From Symbiodinium natans (lineage: Eukaryota; Sar; Dinophyceae; Suessiales; Symbiodiniaceae), in assembly GCA_905221605.1 (NCBI GenBank), contig CAJNDS010002697.1:20001-84000 (forward strand): a stretch of DNA of 64,000 nucleotides, in the 5' to 3' direction. Numbering within the stretch: position 1 is the stretch's first letter; every line of letters starts with the position of its first letter. The notes beneath the pieces were generated by a model. The model saw nothing but the letters and a program-made list of their open reading frames with translations. It had not been told where the DNA came from and ran no database searches. The translations under genes were made by a program, and so were the position numbers. Below are positions 1 to 10,559 of this stretch, piece after piece.

Positions 1-1669
1 GCTCAGTGTTTCGACGGCAACGACTGTTGCTTGTTCACGGCCAAGGCCAGTACTTTGGCCGACGCAGCGCTTGGACAACCCAAAGTCCGCCGCCTTTCGC
101 GAACTTTGCAAACATAGCACCTGTGATTAGTTCCTGGCCAATCGGCCACCACTTGCCTTGGCGTACCCCCGCTCGTCCATCAGGACGTTGGCGGGCTTCA
201 GGTCACGCCAGAGGACCCCGTTGCTGTGGATGAAAGCAACAGCCTCCAGACTGTTCAGCTGTTCTTCAGTCCAGGAACCACAAACAGTCACGAGGTCTTT
301 AGGCTGAGGTTACTCGGCGGCTTGGCCGCTTTGATAAACATATGTGCCGAAATTTCACGCTTGCCGGTATCTGCAGACTATTCCACTCCACTCCACTCCA
401 CTCCACTCCACTCCACTCCACTCCACTCCACTCCACTCCGTGCCACGCCACGCCACGCCGCTCCACGTACTCCACTCCACTCCAGCTATCTCCAGCTGAC
501 CTGTAAAACCCAGAGAGCCCATGTCAACACATCGGCAAAGTTGTGAATCGCGCTGATTGTTTTTGTTTGGAGCTGCAGGGCTCATTAGGAAATTGAGGAC
601 ACAAGCCCCCACGTAGACGCACACTGATGCGACCAAGCCGTCGTTTCTCCCCCTTTGTTTTGGCGAGATATCTGCGACCGACCGAATCCCAGCCCACGAA
701 GGCGAGCAACGACGCCATATGTGCCAGAGAGGGCTCAACTTCTGCTTCATAGCACGCCCCTCACAAGCCATCCGAGAACATAGCCCATGTGACATGGTAT
801 CACAGCTTTGCAGCGTTCCCGATGAGCACAGTATGATTGGGACAACTCTCGTCTTGTGGGACAACTTCCACGGGGGACTTCTTGCATTTTGTCGGGCTGC
901 TCCTTCACCGCCGTCCAGCCAGCAAAAAGGCTCGGCTTAGGCACGCATCTGCATGCTCACGCTATAAACAGTTCGGACTTGAGGTCACTTGAAAAATACT
1001 TGTTGGTTCGTTTACCGGTTTGCTCGCCCTCACTCCATTTGCAGTCTGCCAAACACTGTTTTCACCAGACTTACAGACTTGCAGCCTCCACAACGCAGGC
1101 CACGTGAAAACGGACAGTCGCCAAGTGCCCGCAGTGGCCCGCCACGTGGTAGAAGTTGTGGAGGTCACCCAGAGCTGCCGCCTGTCAAGCGCGGCCGGAT
1201 TTCTTCAACTTCCTTTTTCACTTGCAAGCTGATTGCCTCCAAGAGAAAGTAAACGCTCGCAGCGTCACGGAACGTGGCCACGAGCTTCACCACCTTCACA
1301 AAAACTATTTGGAACAGACCTAGCCGAAAGACGGGGCGTTTGATGTGGGTCCCCGGCAAACGGCGACGAGTTCAGGCGACGGTGGAAGTCCAACTCACTA
1401 ACGAGGTAAGACCTCGAAAGTTCGACCCGGCTTTTTTGAATGAGGCACGCAAACGATTTTTTGAGCTTGCGGCTCCATGCCGTAGGACTCGATTTGGCCT
1501 TTGGACACGGCTTTAAGGGCGTAGTGCTTGCCGGTCCGGGTGCTCTCCTTTGCAAACAAAATTTGGCACAGCATCGGCGTTTGCAATCGCCAGGTGAAGA
1601 GTCCTGGAGGCTGACACGGCCAAAACCACCAGCCCCGAGCTTGCCGAGCTCACGGAGCTCATGCCAAGC
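1..1669 (-). CDS. AGC-family (PKA/PKG-like) Ser/Thr protein kinase, seven exons visible, truncated by the window edge
   Basis: Spliced by eye, minus-strand exons at 1604-1669, 1471-1547, 1358-1412, 1237-1293, 1086-1181, 157-243 and from 93 to the window edge give one uninterrupted kinase domain. In order they carry the glycine loop GAGGFGRV, the ATP-binding lysine in HYALKAVSKG, an alpha-C segment ending SSPF, KLVATF plus the hinge YFLLE, GDLHNFYHV, the catalytic loop WRDLKPANVLMD, and DFGLSK. Eleven residues separate GRV from YALK, as in PKA, and all intron phases join without a break. Introns of 56, 58, 64, 55, 842 and 63 bp begin GA, GC, GC, GC, GC, GC and all end AG followed by G. The catalytic loop has W for the usual Y/H and A for E, but the catalytic D and metal-binding N are present. 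The activation segment and C-lobe lie off the left edge; no cyclic-nucleotide domain was found upstream. The domain call is firm; exact exon ends and substrate are inference. Confidence 0.82.
244..1085 (-). other. Large intron 5 of the kinase gene (842 bp)
   Basis: This intron is about 14 times longer than its neighbours. It separates the exon ending at GTTGTGGAG from the exon starting GCTGTTGC. The 9-mer TGGAGGCTG occurs at both borders, so the splice point can slide within it. The intron contains a (CCACT)n microsatellite at 381-485. No further kinase exon is needed, since the flanking exons join as VVE-AVAFIH, matching the family. Confidence 0.6.
381..485. repeat. CCACT pentanucleotide microsatellite
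   Basis: About eleven perfect CCACT units at 381-439 are followed by degenerate units (CCACG, CTCCA) to about 485. It lies within the large kinase intron. The protein-like frames across it are simply translations of the repeat. Confidence 0.95.
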
Positions 1670-1929
1670 CTAAGTAAGCATCAGTCATCAGTGAAGACTA
1701 CATGAGCCTTGCTTGCGACACATGATTTTTGTCAAGCGCTGCTTTGAGAGGCTTCTTGAAAGTCCCACACAACCTCAAGCACCGCCATCACAGCATGCAT
1801 TTGCGGGGCTTCTCAGGCGGGCGGGGCGTTTTTGAAGGGGTGGCTGACCCTTTCTTCCCAAAAACATCTCGGATGTTGGGTTGTCGTTTAGGTTCAAAAC
1901 GCGAGAGAGCGATACCGGGGAACGGCGGC

Positions 1930-2420
1930 GCGGGGGTGAAAACGAAAGGGGGGATGAAAACGAAGCGGGGATGAACGAAGCGGGGATGAGAACGAAACGG
2001 GGGATCAGAGCCGCGGGTTTGGGACGAAAACGAAACGGGGATGGAGAGTGTCTGCGGCGCGGGAAGCTGTGGGGTTTTCGTTGAATTTTAAATGTAGTAC
2101 CGGGAGAACAGAGCCGGAGGGGCGCGAGAGGCGGGAAGCTGAGGGATTTCGTCGAATTGTAGTACAAAGGTAGGACAGAGAGTCTGCGGCGAGTCTACGG
2201 CGCGGAAAGCTGAGAGCGCGACTGCTGCGTCGGCACGGAAAGCCGAGGGATTGTAGTAAACATGCTGCGCGCGTGAAGTACTGGACTCGTTGCGTCCGTG
2301 AGCCGGGAGGACAGAGAGCCGCACAGGCGCGAGAGCACCTTTGCGGCACTTCTGCGGAGCGTGATTGGCGCGAATCGGTGCGTCCGTGAGCCGGGAGGAC
2401 AGAGCCGAAGGGGATCACGC
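1930..2420. repeat. Short-period purine-rich repeats upstream of the kinase gene
   Basis: From 1936 to 2046 a 17-18 bp unit (GGGATGA followed by AAACGAA and G-rich bases) recurs about six times. From 2095 to 2415 a looser unit containing CCGGGAGGACAGAGCC and GGCGCGAGAG recurs at about 2100, 2308 and 2390. No coding signal is visible; the interval 2420-2757 shows nothing recognisable. Confidence 0.7.
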
Positions 2421-3081
2421 GGGGCGCGTGATGGTGTTCTCGCGTCAAGTGCTGTGTATAATCAACTACCCTGCATCACCTTATGATATCTTGTTCTACT
2501 CTTCTAGAAAATGTGTAACGCGGATTGTTTTCGGGTAGCTACACGGTGCGCTGACACAAGGCTTGAAGGATCGGAAGAGGAGTCCTGGTATCTTGGAAGT
2601 CTCGCGGGCGTTGTGAAGGTTTGAGGGGCCCTTGGACCAAATGACCGAAACAGATATCAAGAAATGGGAAAGGCACATCAGGAACGGGCACCTCGTGTGT
2701 AAAGAGGCGCCGCTCTTTCTTTGGAACTAGGGTAACTAGGGCATCAAAGGGCGAGTTTTGCTGGTCATTGAGACACTGGTATATGCGCTGATCGGGGCCT
2801 ATGTCATGCCTAAGTTGGAGGGATATCGTGACGTCCCTGTTCCACCAGACGTACCGGGCGACCTTGTAGATGAAGAAGACGGTGAAGGAAATGATGAAGG
2901 AGCTGGAGTTGCTCCTTTGCGCGCTGAAGATCCTTTACGAGAAGAGGATGACGCCGTGCCTCCCATGGTAATAGCGATGCAGCGGAGCTCGGAGCCCAGA
3001 ATGCTCGATTCAAGGAACTCTTCAAGGAATCGGAGACACCATGGCAGATCAGGCGCTGCACTTCGCTGTAAGGAAAAACTC

Positions 3082-3245
3082 AGGAGGTCAATGCGGCGAT
3101 TCAAACGCTGTATGTGCGGCTGAGGGCCGAAGGACTGCCGGTCGTCAGGGTCCACAGCGACCGGACAAGAGAGCGAATGGAGAGCTGAGGCCATGGCTCC
3201 TAGCGCGGGATGTGACCCCAACCACCAGCGAGGCCCTGCAGCTTT
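3082..3245 (+). pseudogene. Copia integrase core fragment
   Basis: The frame reads LRAEGLPVVRVHSDRTRE, which fits the second catalytic Asp strand of copia integrases (RxHSDxxxE), followed by LARDVTPTTSEA. A stop and frame changes interrupt it, and the final catalytic Glu region is not identifiable. It is a relic. Confidence 0.65.
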
Positions 3246-3779
3246 GAAGAAGCGAGCAATTTTGGCGCCACGCTTCCTGCATCATGCTGGACGCACGCCA
3301 TTACCTACACATCTGGAATGGACAACGAACTGATCTGGAGCCACAGTGGGAGACGGGGTCTCTATATGGGACACTATGACGTCTCACTTCAAGGCGGGGC
3401 TTGTGGATCCGAAGGAAGTGATAAGGGAGTTCCGAGAAAGGGCAGATGAGTCAGAAGAACCACCACACGATCCAGTACCAGCACGACGCAACTCAGGTCC
3501 CAATTCCCCACCTCACGCACATCATATGTTCCACGACATGATCCAGCACCAGCACGACGCAGACTCAGCTCCAAATCTTCTCCGCCATTAGCAACCGCAT
3601 GTACCTGTTATGTACCAGGTCCTTCTCTACGAGCTATCTGACAACTCTGGAGCAGAGCATTGAGGAGTACGCAAAGACACGTTATCATGAAGAAACTGTG
3701 ACCTACGAAGTTGTCCTGGCGTTGTCCGAGAAGTCAATAGAACTGAAGCAGACGTTCTCTCTTTGTTCAGCATCGCAAG

Positions 3780-4075
3780 CCAAATCTAGAAGCAGTCAGC
3801 TGGATGACTGGAATGTTTGCACATGGAGGTGTTTCAGGGCTGCGAGCTGCGGCAAACAGGACGCCGTGGACTACCAGATTCTTGGTGACGTTTGCAAAGG
3901 AGAAGCTGGGCAAAGGAGAAGCTGGGCATTGCGAGCTTTGGTGCCACAAGCATTATGAGGAACGCTGCTTTGGGACGTCACAAGGATCAACATATCGAAA
4001 AGGGAGCTACAACAGCGCCATGGCCTTGAGGAAGTTCGAAGGTGGACGACTGCGGACAGGGCCAGCGAGATGTGA
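3780..4075 (+). pseudogene. Linker region between integrase and RT of the decayed copia element
   Basis: The segment reads TGMFAHGGVSGLRAAANRTPWTTRFL and later NSAMALRKFEGGRL across a frame break. I associate this HGGV...PWTTR pattern with the integrase-RT interval of dinoflagellate copia polyproteins; its role is unknown. The call rests on memory of the family and on position between the two pol domains. Confidence 0.45.
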
Positions 4076-4365
4076 CTAAGGAGGCCAAGTCTGGGGCCTT
4101 CCTGAAAGGAAAAATCCACGACGTGGAGGTTGGAACACCGGTCTATTTCTCTCCTCATCGACGCCGTGAAACTCAACCGTATCAAGGGGAGAGATGGTGA
4201 CGCACACCCCCAGAACAACGATTCTATCGCTAGAAGTCGGAAAGTCCTCGTGAGTCTGGTTTTCCGCTTGCAGACCATGATGCTACTGAAGAACCGCCTC
4301 CGCTACCTCCTCCATCTGAAGGACCTAAGAGTCAAAGAACAAGGTGTCGTTTCAACGAGTCCCAC

Positions 4366-4745
4366 ATGACGGAACCGGGCTTGAGGTTGGCAGGAATCCC
4401 TGCAGCGCCTATGACTACACCCAGGGCTCTGATCGTGAGGACTTGGGTAAGGCTTTTCGCACGCTGGATACCTTCAATATGGGCAACGTCTTTCTGGAGC
4501 TCGAGCGCCTATGGACAAGGAGCCATAACTTTGAGGCCTTCCAAAGCGGACCCGGAATTGTGGCTGGCGTGTTGGAAGAAGGATGGGTTCGAGGACATCC
4601 AAGACCTCATTGCGTTGTTTATCCTACACGTCGACGATCTGTTCTACATGTCTCACGAAGATGTGATCTTGAAGCACCATGCATGGATAGGGGAGGATTG
4701 GCCACGCACGCCTCTTGAATGTATCTGGGATGTGAGGTGTAGCCT
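4366..4745 (+). pseudogene. Copia reverse transcriptase palm fragment
   Basis: The frame contains SKADPELWLACW followed by LFILHVDDLFYMS. HVDDL corresponds to the catalytic YVDDL of copia RTs and the DPELW element lies the expected distance upstream. The N-terminal RT fingers are not in this frame. The first catalytic-motif residue is H rather than Y, and the frame ends at 4749, so this is a relic. Confidence 0.7.
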
Positions 4746-4849
4746 TTGAAGTTTCTCATCGGGGATACATCCAGGATCTGCTCAGGGCGCATGAAATGTT
4801 GGACGTCGCTTAAACTGCTCTTCCTTGCCCACAGGAGTGGATCATTCGG

Positions 4850-5340
4850 TCTCTGGAGGAGGAGGTGGAGAACTTTAGTGGAGTTGAGGTTTGCACAGAG
4901 ATGCGTAGGAGAGAGATGCTATGGTTCGCGGGCGAGGCATATGGCGCAATGGGTGTCGCAACAACCGGCGAGGAGAACACGTAGCCAAACAAATCATGGG
5001 CTACTTGGCCAAGACGATTAGCCTGAAACTGGTGCTGGTGGGGCAAACATCAAGGCCAGAACATGAGCAGCAACAGCAGCAGCAGCAGCAGCACAAGCAG
5101 CTAACACCGAGCATGGTTGAGCCGGTTGGGTATAGCGAAGCTAGATTCTCCCTTGCTGGTGGTCGCTTGTATGGGGCGGCGGTCGTCACTAACAGTGCAA
5201 TAGCTTGGAGAGCGAACCGGCAGCCGTTCGCTGAACTCCTGGAGACGACAGAAACAGCGGCGCTAATCGAAAGCGTTGCATGTTGTGGACGAACTGGCAA
5301 ATGGTCGGGCGGAACGGCCATTACGCTGCGATAACACAGC
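4850..5340 (+). pseudogene. Copia RNase H fragment with an internal CAG expansion
   Basis: The frame reads GEHVAKQIMGYLAKT, then YSEARFSLAGGRLYGAAVV and IAWRANRQPF followed by TETAALIESVA. This matches the copia RNase H layout (DASF..., W.s.KQ, STaEAE), with SEARF in place of the usual catalytic DASF and ETAAL for EAEL. Two active-site residues are therefore changed. A CAG tract adds eight glutamines just before the domain. Confidence 0.65.
5065..5095 (+). repeat. CAG trinucleotide tract
   Basis: About nine CAG/CAA units sit within the decayed RNase H frame and encode a glutamine run. Confidence 0.9.
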
Positions 5341-5649
5341 TGCGACTGCGATGTTACAAGGAGGTCCTGGCAGTTGGAGGACACGGCACCTAAAGGTGAG
5401 ATCCTCCTACAGTCGTGATTAAGCAAGCGACGGATTGCTGCAAGTACAACATGTGCCATCCCAAACAAAGACTGTGGGAGCTCTACGGATGTGGGGTTTT
5501 CCTTCGCTTCCACAGGCTACCATGTCTTGTGCTTTGAAGGCGCTCTTGGTCGCTTGCGTGGCTTGGATCCAATGGGACGAGGACTTCAAGAATGACAGCA
5601 AGCCTTTCACGGCGACTGGGGTGGATGGCTTGCACTGCTGTTGGCGCTG

Positions 5650-7490
5650 ACGTGTTTAGCCACTGTTTCTTCGCTGGTTGGTTCGGTGCATGTGGTCTAG
5701 TGCTCCTATGTCAAGAAAGGAAAGAATAATGCGAAGACTAGGTGAAGTTGCGAGGTTGGCAGCTGAGGAGGTTGAGCGTGAGGAATAGATCAAGGCGAAT
5801 GAAGAAAGGATTGCGAAAAGGGCGGCAGACAGCTGAGGCAGTTGGCAGCTTTACACGTCCTCCGGTTCCGTTGCAGTTGAAAGATCTGCGACACCTCGCC
5901 GGAGCAGCGACAATCCGGCCTCCATTTCCTCATTGACTCCTCTCGCGCTTCGCCAGCGGGAAGTGAATTTCCGACGCCAGCACAGAAAGCACAGATTTAC
6001 AAGAACGACTTCGTATCTGCCACGACGTCCTTATGCTGCTTCGAGTGGAGGAGCTCAGGCAGGTTTGAGGACTGAGGGGTTGTCGACTTCCGGACTTAAA
6101 GAGCAGTTGGCTGATCCTTTGAAATCGAGATTGGCCACAACTGAGCGTGATGATCGAATCCTTCCTACGTCGAGCCACTTGAAAACGTGCGTGCTCTATC
6201 TTTGGAAGCAGAAGAGGCCACATTATCGGCGCGCGCTTACGTGGTCAAATTTGTGTGAGCGAGCACAAGTTTCAGCTTGGATTGGAGTTTGGAAGGTCCG
6301 TTGAGCCCGCGAAAAGAAGGGATGCTGAGAGCGGTTGCATGTCTGATAGCACAGCGATGAGTCGTGAAGACTTGTACGCTTTCGTGGGCGACCTTCGGAC
6401 AAGGCGGCCCAAGGAAGAGTGTTGAACCCCAACATTTGAAGCCATGTGGGGCAACAGCGACGTCTCGATTTGCAGCCGGAGTGCCCAAGGCATGCATGCT
6501 TTGAAGCTGTAAGCTTGCGTTGTAAAGGTTCCAGCTGAGATCACTTGATTTGTTCGCTTTTGGGTGAAAACAATTCGCCTGGCCATGGCCCTTTCCCTGG
6601 GATCGCTGCCCAACATGTCCTTTGATATGTCTATGGGTTCGCCTATCTCCGAGTACAACAATTTTGGGTTACAAGGTCCGGGGTCACAGCCTCATGAACC
6701 CAGTGTTCAGCAGATCCCATTAAAATATGTAACAAGTCACACATGGCACTTTGGGCACAAGCACTGCCCTAGCCCTTGAAAAAAACAGGCGGACCTAGCC
6801 AGCATTCTCTGGGCTGAATTTCAGCGCGGGAGGGGGGCTTGCGGGGTCGACATCTCCGGCTTTTAGGCCTGCAGCTCAGCCCACTTGCAAGCGCTGAAGC
6901 CAGGCAGACACAACATGAAAATGTGGGGAATGTGGGGTGAGTTGGCAGGGGGGGGGCTTCAACTTCAATCAGAATGACCCAAGCGCGCACAACAGACCGA
7001 AAACAAACCAGAATTCGCGGGCCCAGGCGACCACAGGACCAGGAGACCAGAGTCCAGGCGAGCAGAGCACCAGAAACGACCAGGGACCAGAGCATCAGGG
7101 GGACCGACGCATCCCCGAAAAAAGACCGCCAAAAGACAAAGCGACCTGAGCCACACTTTCAAAAAAAGGGCGAGCCACACCTGTTGTTAAGTAAAAAGCC
7201 TGGCCCGGAGATTCTCACACACAGCATCGCCTTAAATGACATCAAGTGGATTGGAGACCGCCAGTGAGCGGCAATGACATTGGTTCGGCTTCGCTTTTGA
7301 ATTGCAAGCTATCTATCTATGCTGCTCAAGGCGCCACTTGCTGCAACACTTGGGCTGTCGGCGCAGCGGCAACTGAAATCCCCGCCACCTGGGAATTATG
7401 TGTTCACTTGTATGCAGAACTTGATCGGAGGGTCATGATTATCTACGCACCAGCTGGACAAACCTTTGCAAGGCATTCATGTCCGAAAAT
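5650..7490. other. No recognisable gene; possible copia tail, then repetitive low-complexity sequence
   Basis: From 5650 to 6780 short frames exist (for example the stretch at about 5960-6000 reading PAQKAQIYKNDF) but no known domain is visible. It may be the 3' part of the copia relic upstream. From 6785 to 7180 the sequence is C/A-rich with recurring GACCAG and CCAGG words. No RNA gene or LTR was seen. Confidence 0.4.
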
Positions 7491-7499
7491 AACTCAGCA

Positions 7500-7770
7500 A
7501 ATGGATGTTGTTCTAAATTCTAGCGCCAAGCCTAAGGCCGTAGGGCTCCCTTGCGCCTCGCCCTTGCCGCCTTGCGCCGTGCTAGTGTTTGGCCACGCCG
7601 GCAAACATGCCAACTACAAAACGTGGTGCCGACAAGGTTTTCTGGGGGTGTCCTAGAAGCGATGTTTCCATAAGCTGGCTGGATTGTCAGTAGTACGAGC
7701 TTAGTACTGGAAGCGATGATTCCGTAAGCCGGCTGGATTTTCGGGCGCTTAGGCCTGCCACGCTGGTTTT
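7500..7770. repeat. Direct repeat D1, first copy
   Basis: This block (CTAAATTCTAGCGCCAAGCC ... GGATTTTCGGGCGCTTAG) is nearly identical to 8650-8925. It contains two mirrored sub-blocks reading GAAGCGATG(A/T)TTCC(A/G)TAAG, each followed by a CTGGCTGGAT-like word. It is non-coding. Confidence 0.85.
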
Positions 7771-7834
7771 GGGCGCCATGGTTAAGCACTGGCAACAAAG
7801 GTATGGCCGGCAGGGGCTTAGAACAACGCCCAAA

Positions 7835-9310
7835 TACACACAGTGCCGCGCAAGCTGCTGCCAAAGGCTGCGGGCCACCCGCCGAGGAGCTTGTTGCAGA
7901 CCCCGCTGTGCCCTTGGGAAACTACGTCGTGCAAAAACAACATCTCTGGCTGCCCAACGTAAACATCACAAACATACAGCGACTGCGACAGAAGATCTTA
8001 TCAAGCACTGCCATGACAGCATGCTTTTTCGTGAAACTTCAACTGCGTAACATCCAACGCACTAAACCGTTGGGAAGTGCAGTCGCGCAAAAACAACATG
8101 CGGATGCCCGGTGTCAATGGAAACAAAAAGAAACAAACAGACACATGTAAACTCAACCTTTGTGCCTCTATAATACATTCGTCGGCGACAACAGATCTTA
8201 ACAAGCACTGCTTTGATAGCATGCTTCTTGTAAGTCCAACCACATAACCTGAAATGTCCGGAAATAACTCAACAAACACACACGGTGCCGTGCAAGCTGC
8301 TGCCAACGGCTGCGGGCCACCCACCGAGGCGCTTGTTGCAGACCCCATTGCGCCCTTGGGAAACTACGTCTTGCAAACATCTGTGGCTGCCCAACGTCAA
8401 CATCACAAACATACAGCATCCGCGCAAAAGATCTTATCAAGCACTGCCATGACAGCATGCTTTTCGTGAATCTTGAAGTGCATAACATCCAGCGCGCTGC
8501 ACCCTTGGGAAGTGAAGTCGCATAAAAACAACATGCAGATGCCCAGTGTCAACGGAAACAAAATGAAACAAACAGACACACAATACATTCGTCGGCGACA
8601 AAAGATCTTAACATAAGTCCAACCACATAACCTCCAATGTCCGCAATTAACTCAGCAGATGGACGTTGTCCAAATTCTAGCGCCAAACCTAAGGCCGTAG
8701 GGTTCCCTTGCGCCTAGCCCTTGCCGCCTTGCGCCGTGCTAGTGTTTGGCCACGCCGGCAAACATGCCAACTACAAAACGTGGTGCCGACAAGGTTTTCT
8801 GGGGGTGTCCTAGAAGCGATGTTTCCATAAGCTGGCTGGATTGTCACTGTTTCGTAGTACGAGCTTAGTACTGGAAGCGATGATTCCGTAAGCCGGCTGG
8901 ATTTTCGGGCGCTTAGTCCTTGCGCTCGCACTTGAGCCCCCTTGCGCCATGCTGGTTTTGGGCGCCATGGTTAAACACAGGCAACATATGTATGGCCGGC
9001 TCAATTAAAGGCCAAGAGGCGGGGGTTTAGAACAGCGCCCAAACACACACAGTGCCGTGCAAGCTGCTGCCAACGGCTGCGGGCCACCCACCGCGGCACT
9101 TGTTGCAGACCCCGCTGTGCCCTTGGGAAACTACGTCGTGCAAAAACAACATCTGCGGCTGCCCAACGTCAACATCACAAACAGACAGCATCTGCGACAA
9201 CGGATCTTAACAAGCACTGCTTTGATAGCATGCTCTTGTAAGTCCAACCACATAACCTCCGAACACACAGTGCCGCGCAAGCTGCTGCCAACGGCTGCGG
9301 GCCACCCGTC
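7835..9310. repeat. Interspersed copies of a roughly 190-bp repeat unit
   Basis: A unit containing GCAAGCTGCTGCCAA, GGCTGCGGGCCACCC, GCCCTTGGGAAACTACGTC and GGCTGCCCAACGT, then ending in the 24-nt hairpin, occurs at about 7840-8030, 8285-8465 and 9050-9235, with a truncated start at about 9270-9310. Between copies are shared blocks around ACATGCGGATGCCC and GTCGGCGACA. No coding function is apparent. Confidence 0.8.
8650..8960. repeat. Direct repeat D1, second copy
   Basis: This is the second copy of the block at 7500-7770, with a few point changes and an insertion of about 10 bp (CACTGTTTCG) before the GTAGTACGAG word. Copy spacing is about 1150 bp, which suggests local duplication of a larger segment. 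Confidence 0.85.
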
Positions 9311-9389
9311 GCGAAGGCGCGCTCCTCACATGTCTATGGGGCCCCGAAGACTCGGGACGCAAAGCCTGAATAATCATTGTAAACGTCGA

Positions 9390-10250
9390 TAGACACATCC
9401 CATCAGTATTGCTGCCTTTTTGGCCTCCCACGCCTGCCAACACTGTCATACCTGGGAAGAAGTCCTGCCGGCAAGTACGGAGTTCGAGCTCCACCAAGCG
9501 CCGCTCGGCCAAGAGATCCTGCAATTCTCGGATAGAGGACGCAAGAACTTGAGCGGTCATTGAGTAGCCACCCAACCTTCAGGCCGGCCAGTTTGTCCTG
9601 CCTCTGGGTCACCAGGGCAAGCAACTGAGCCTGCCACACCCGGCACTTCTCCTTGTGCTTGCAACGGCACCCTGCAAGCCTCCAAAGCCCGCTGCTCACG
9701 GGCGAAGATCGTGAGCCTTTGCTATTTCAGCACTACAAGAGGTCGTACCAGTATCGTCCTGCACAACCCTCCGAGCTGCAGCGTGCCGCGTGATTACAAA
9801 CATTGAAACTTCGTTGCTGCCAGGAACTGCTCGGGGATGGCGATCAGCCCCGAAGGCCTCGGTTGGATGAATGAAGCGCATGGCTCCAAGGAAAGCCTTT
9901 GCCACGCAGAGTTCTGGGAGTGTCCCTTGGCACCAAGGCCACGGCGCTGTGCGCGGAGCTCCACGGCGGAGGGCCTGCTTAATGGGCACGCTTGTGATCT
10001 TGCACGCTGCAACATAGGGCTCTTTGACGCGCACGCCTCCCGCAGTTGGCCGACTTTGCGACCAAACTCTCGGGCCATGGCCCGGAGCTCCGCCTGGGTG
10101 GCGTGCGTTGATGCTGCCAGGCAAGACCAGACAAGAGGTGGAGAGGTCATATGTTGACATGGGGTTCTCAGAACTTGGGCTCAGTGGACAGCGAGACTGG
10201 GGACAATAGTTTCTTGGAATATGTTGGGGGCGCGTACTTGTGACAAACAC
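9390..10250 (-). other. Possible remnants of a coiled-coil protein gene (unrecognised)
   Basis: Several short minus-strand frames have the composition of real protein. Around 9440-9560 one reads SSIRELQDLLAERRLVELEL, and around 10030-10110 another reads QAELRAMAREFGRKVGQLRE, both heptad-like. They are in different frames with stops between, so this is either an intron-broken gene or a pseudogene. No conserved domain was recognised and no exon model could be fixed. Confidence 0.25.
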
Positions 10251-10559
10251 CCAGATCGTTCATTCCCCTCGACCATCGGAAAGCTGCCTTGCGGGCCAGG
10301 TAGGTCACCTTGCCCTGCTGCAACTCCTGTCTCATCCATGCACTGTAGAACCCCTCGGCTAGAAGACTAGAGCCGCAAAATGTAGTTGACAGTCAACACT
10401 AACGCGCATCCTCGATGCGGAGCTGCAAGGCTGCCTTGCGGCCCAAAAGAAAAGCTGCCTTCACGGGACGTTCTCTTCTGCCCTCTCATTTTTGAACTTA
10501 GCTGGACTGCGCCCTGAAGCTGCCTATTCCTTCGAGCACTGCTGCGAGAGCATGCTTCT

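Larger units (their letters stand above)
2758..5650 (+). mobile_element. Decayed Ty1/copia-type retrotransposon pol region
   Basis: Integrase, RT and RNase H signatures occur in the Ty1/copia order on the plus strand but are spread over different reading frames with internal stops. The first recognisable part (about 2758-2960) reads GYRDVPVPPDVPGDL followed by an acidic stretch, a linker I associate with dinoflagellate copia integrases. No LTRs could be found, so the ends are the limits of recognisable coding sequence. It is clearly non-functional. Confidence 0.75.

Noticed and set aside
355-864. Minus-strand 169-codon frame at the left end
   Set aside because: Its C-terminus is the CCACT repeat (WSGVEWSGVEWS) and it lies in the large kinase intron.
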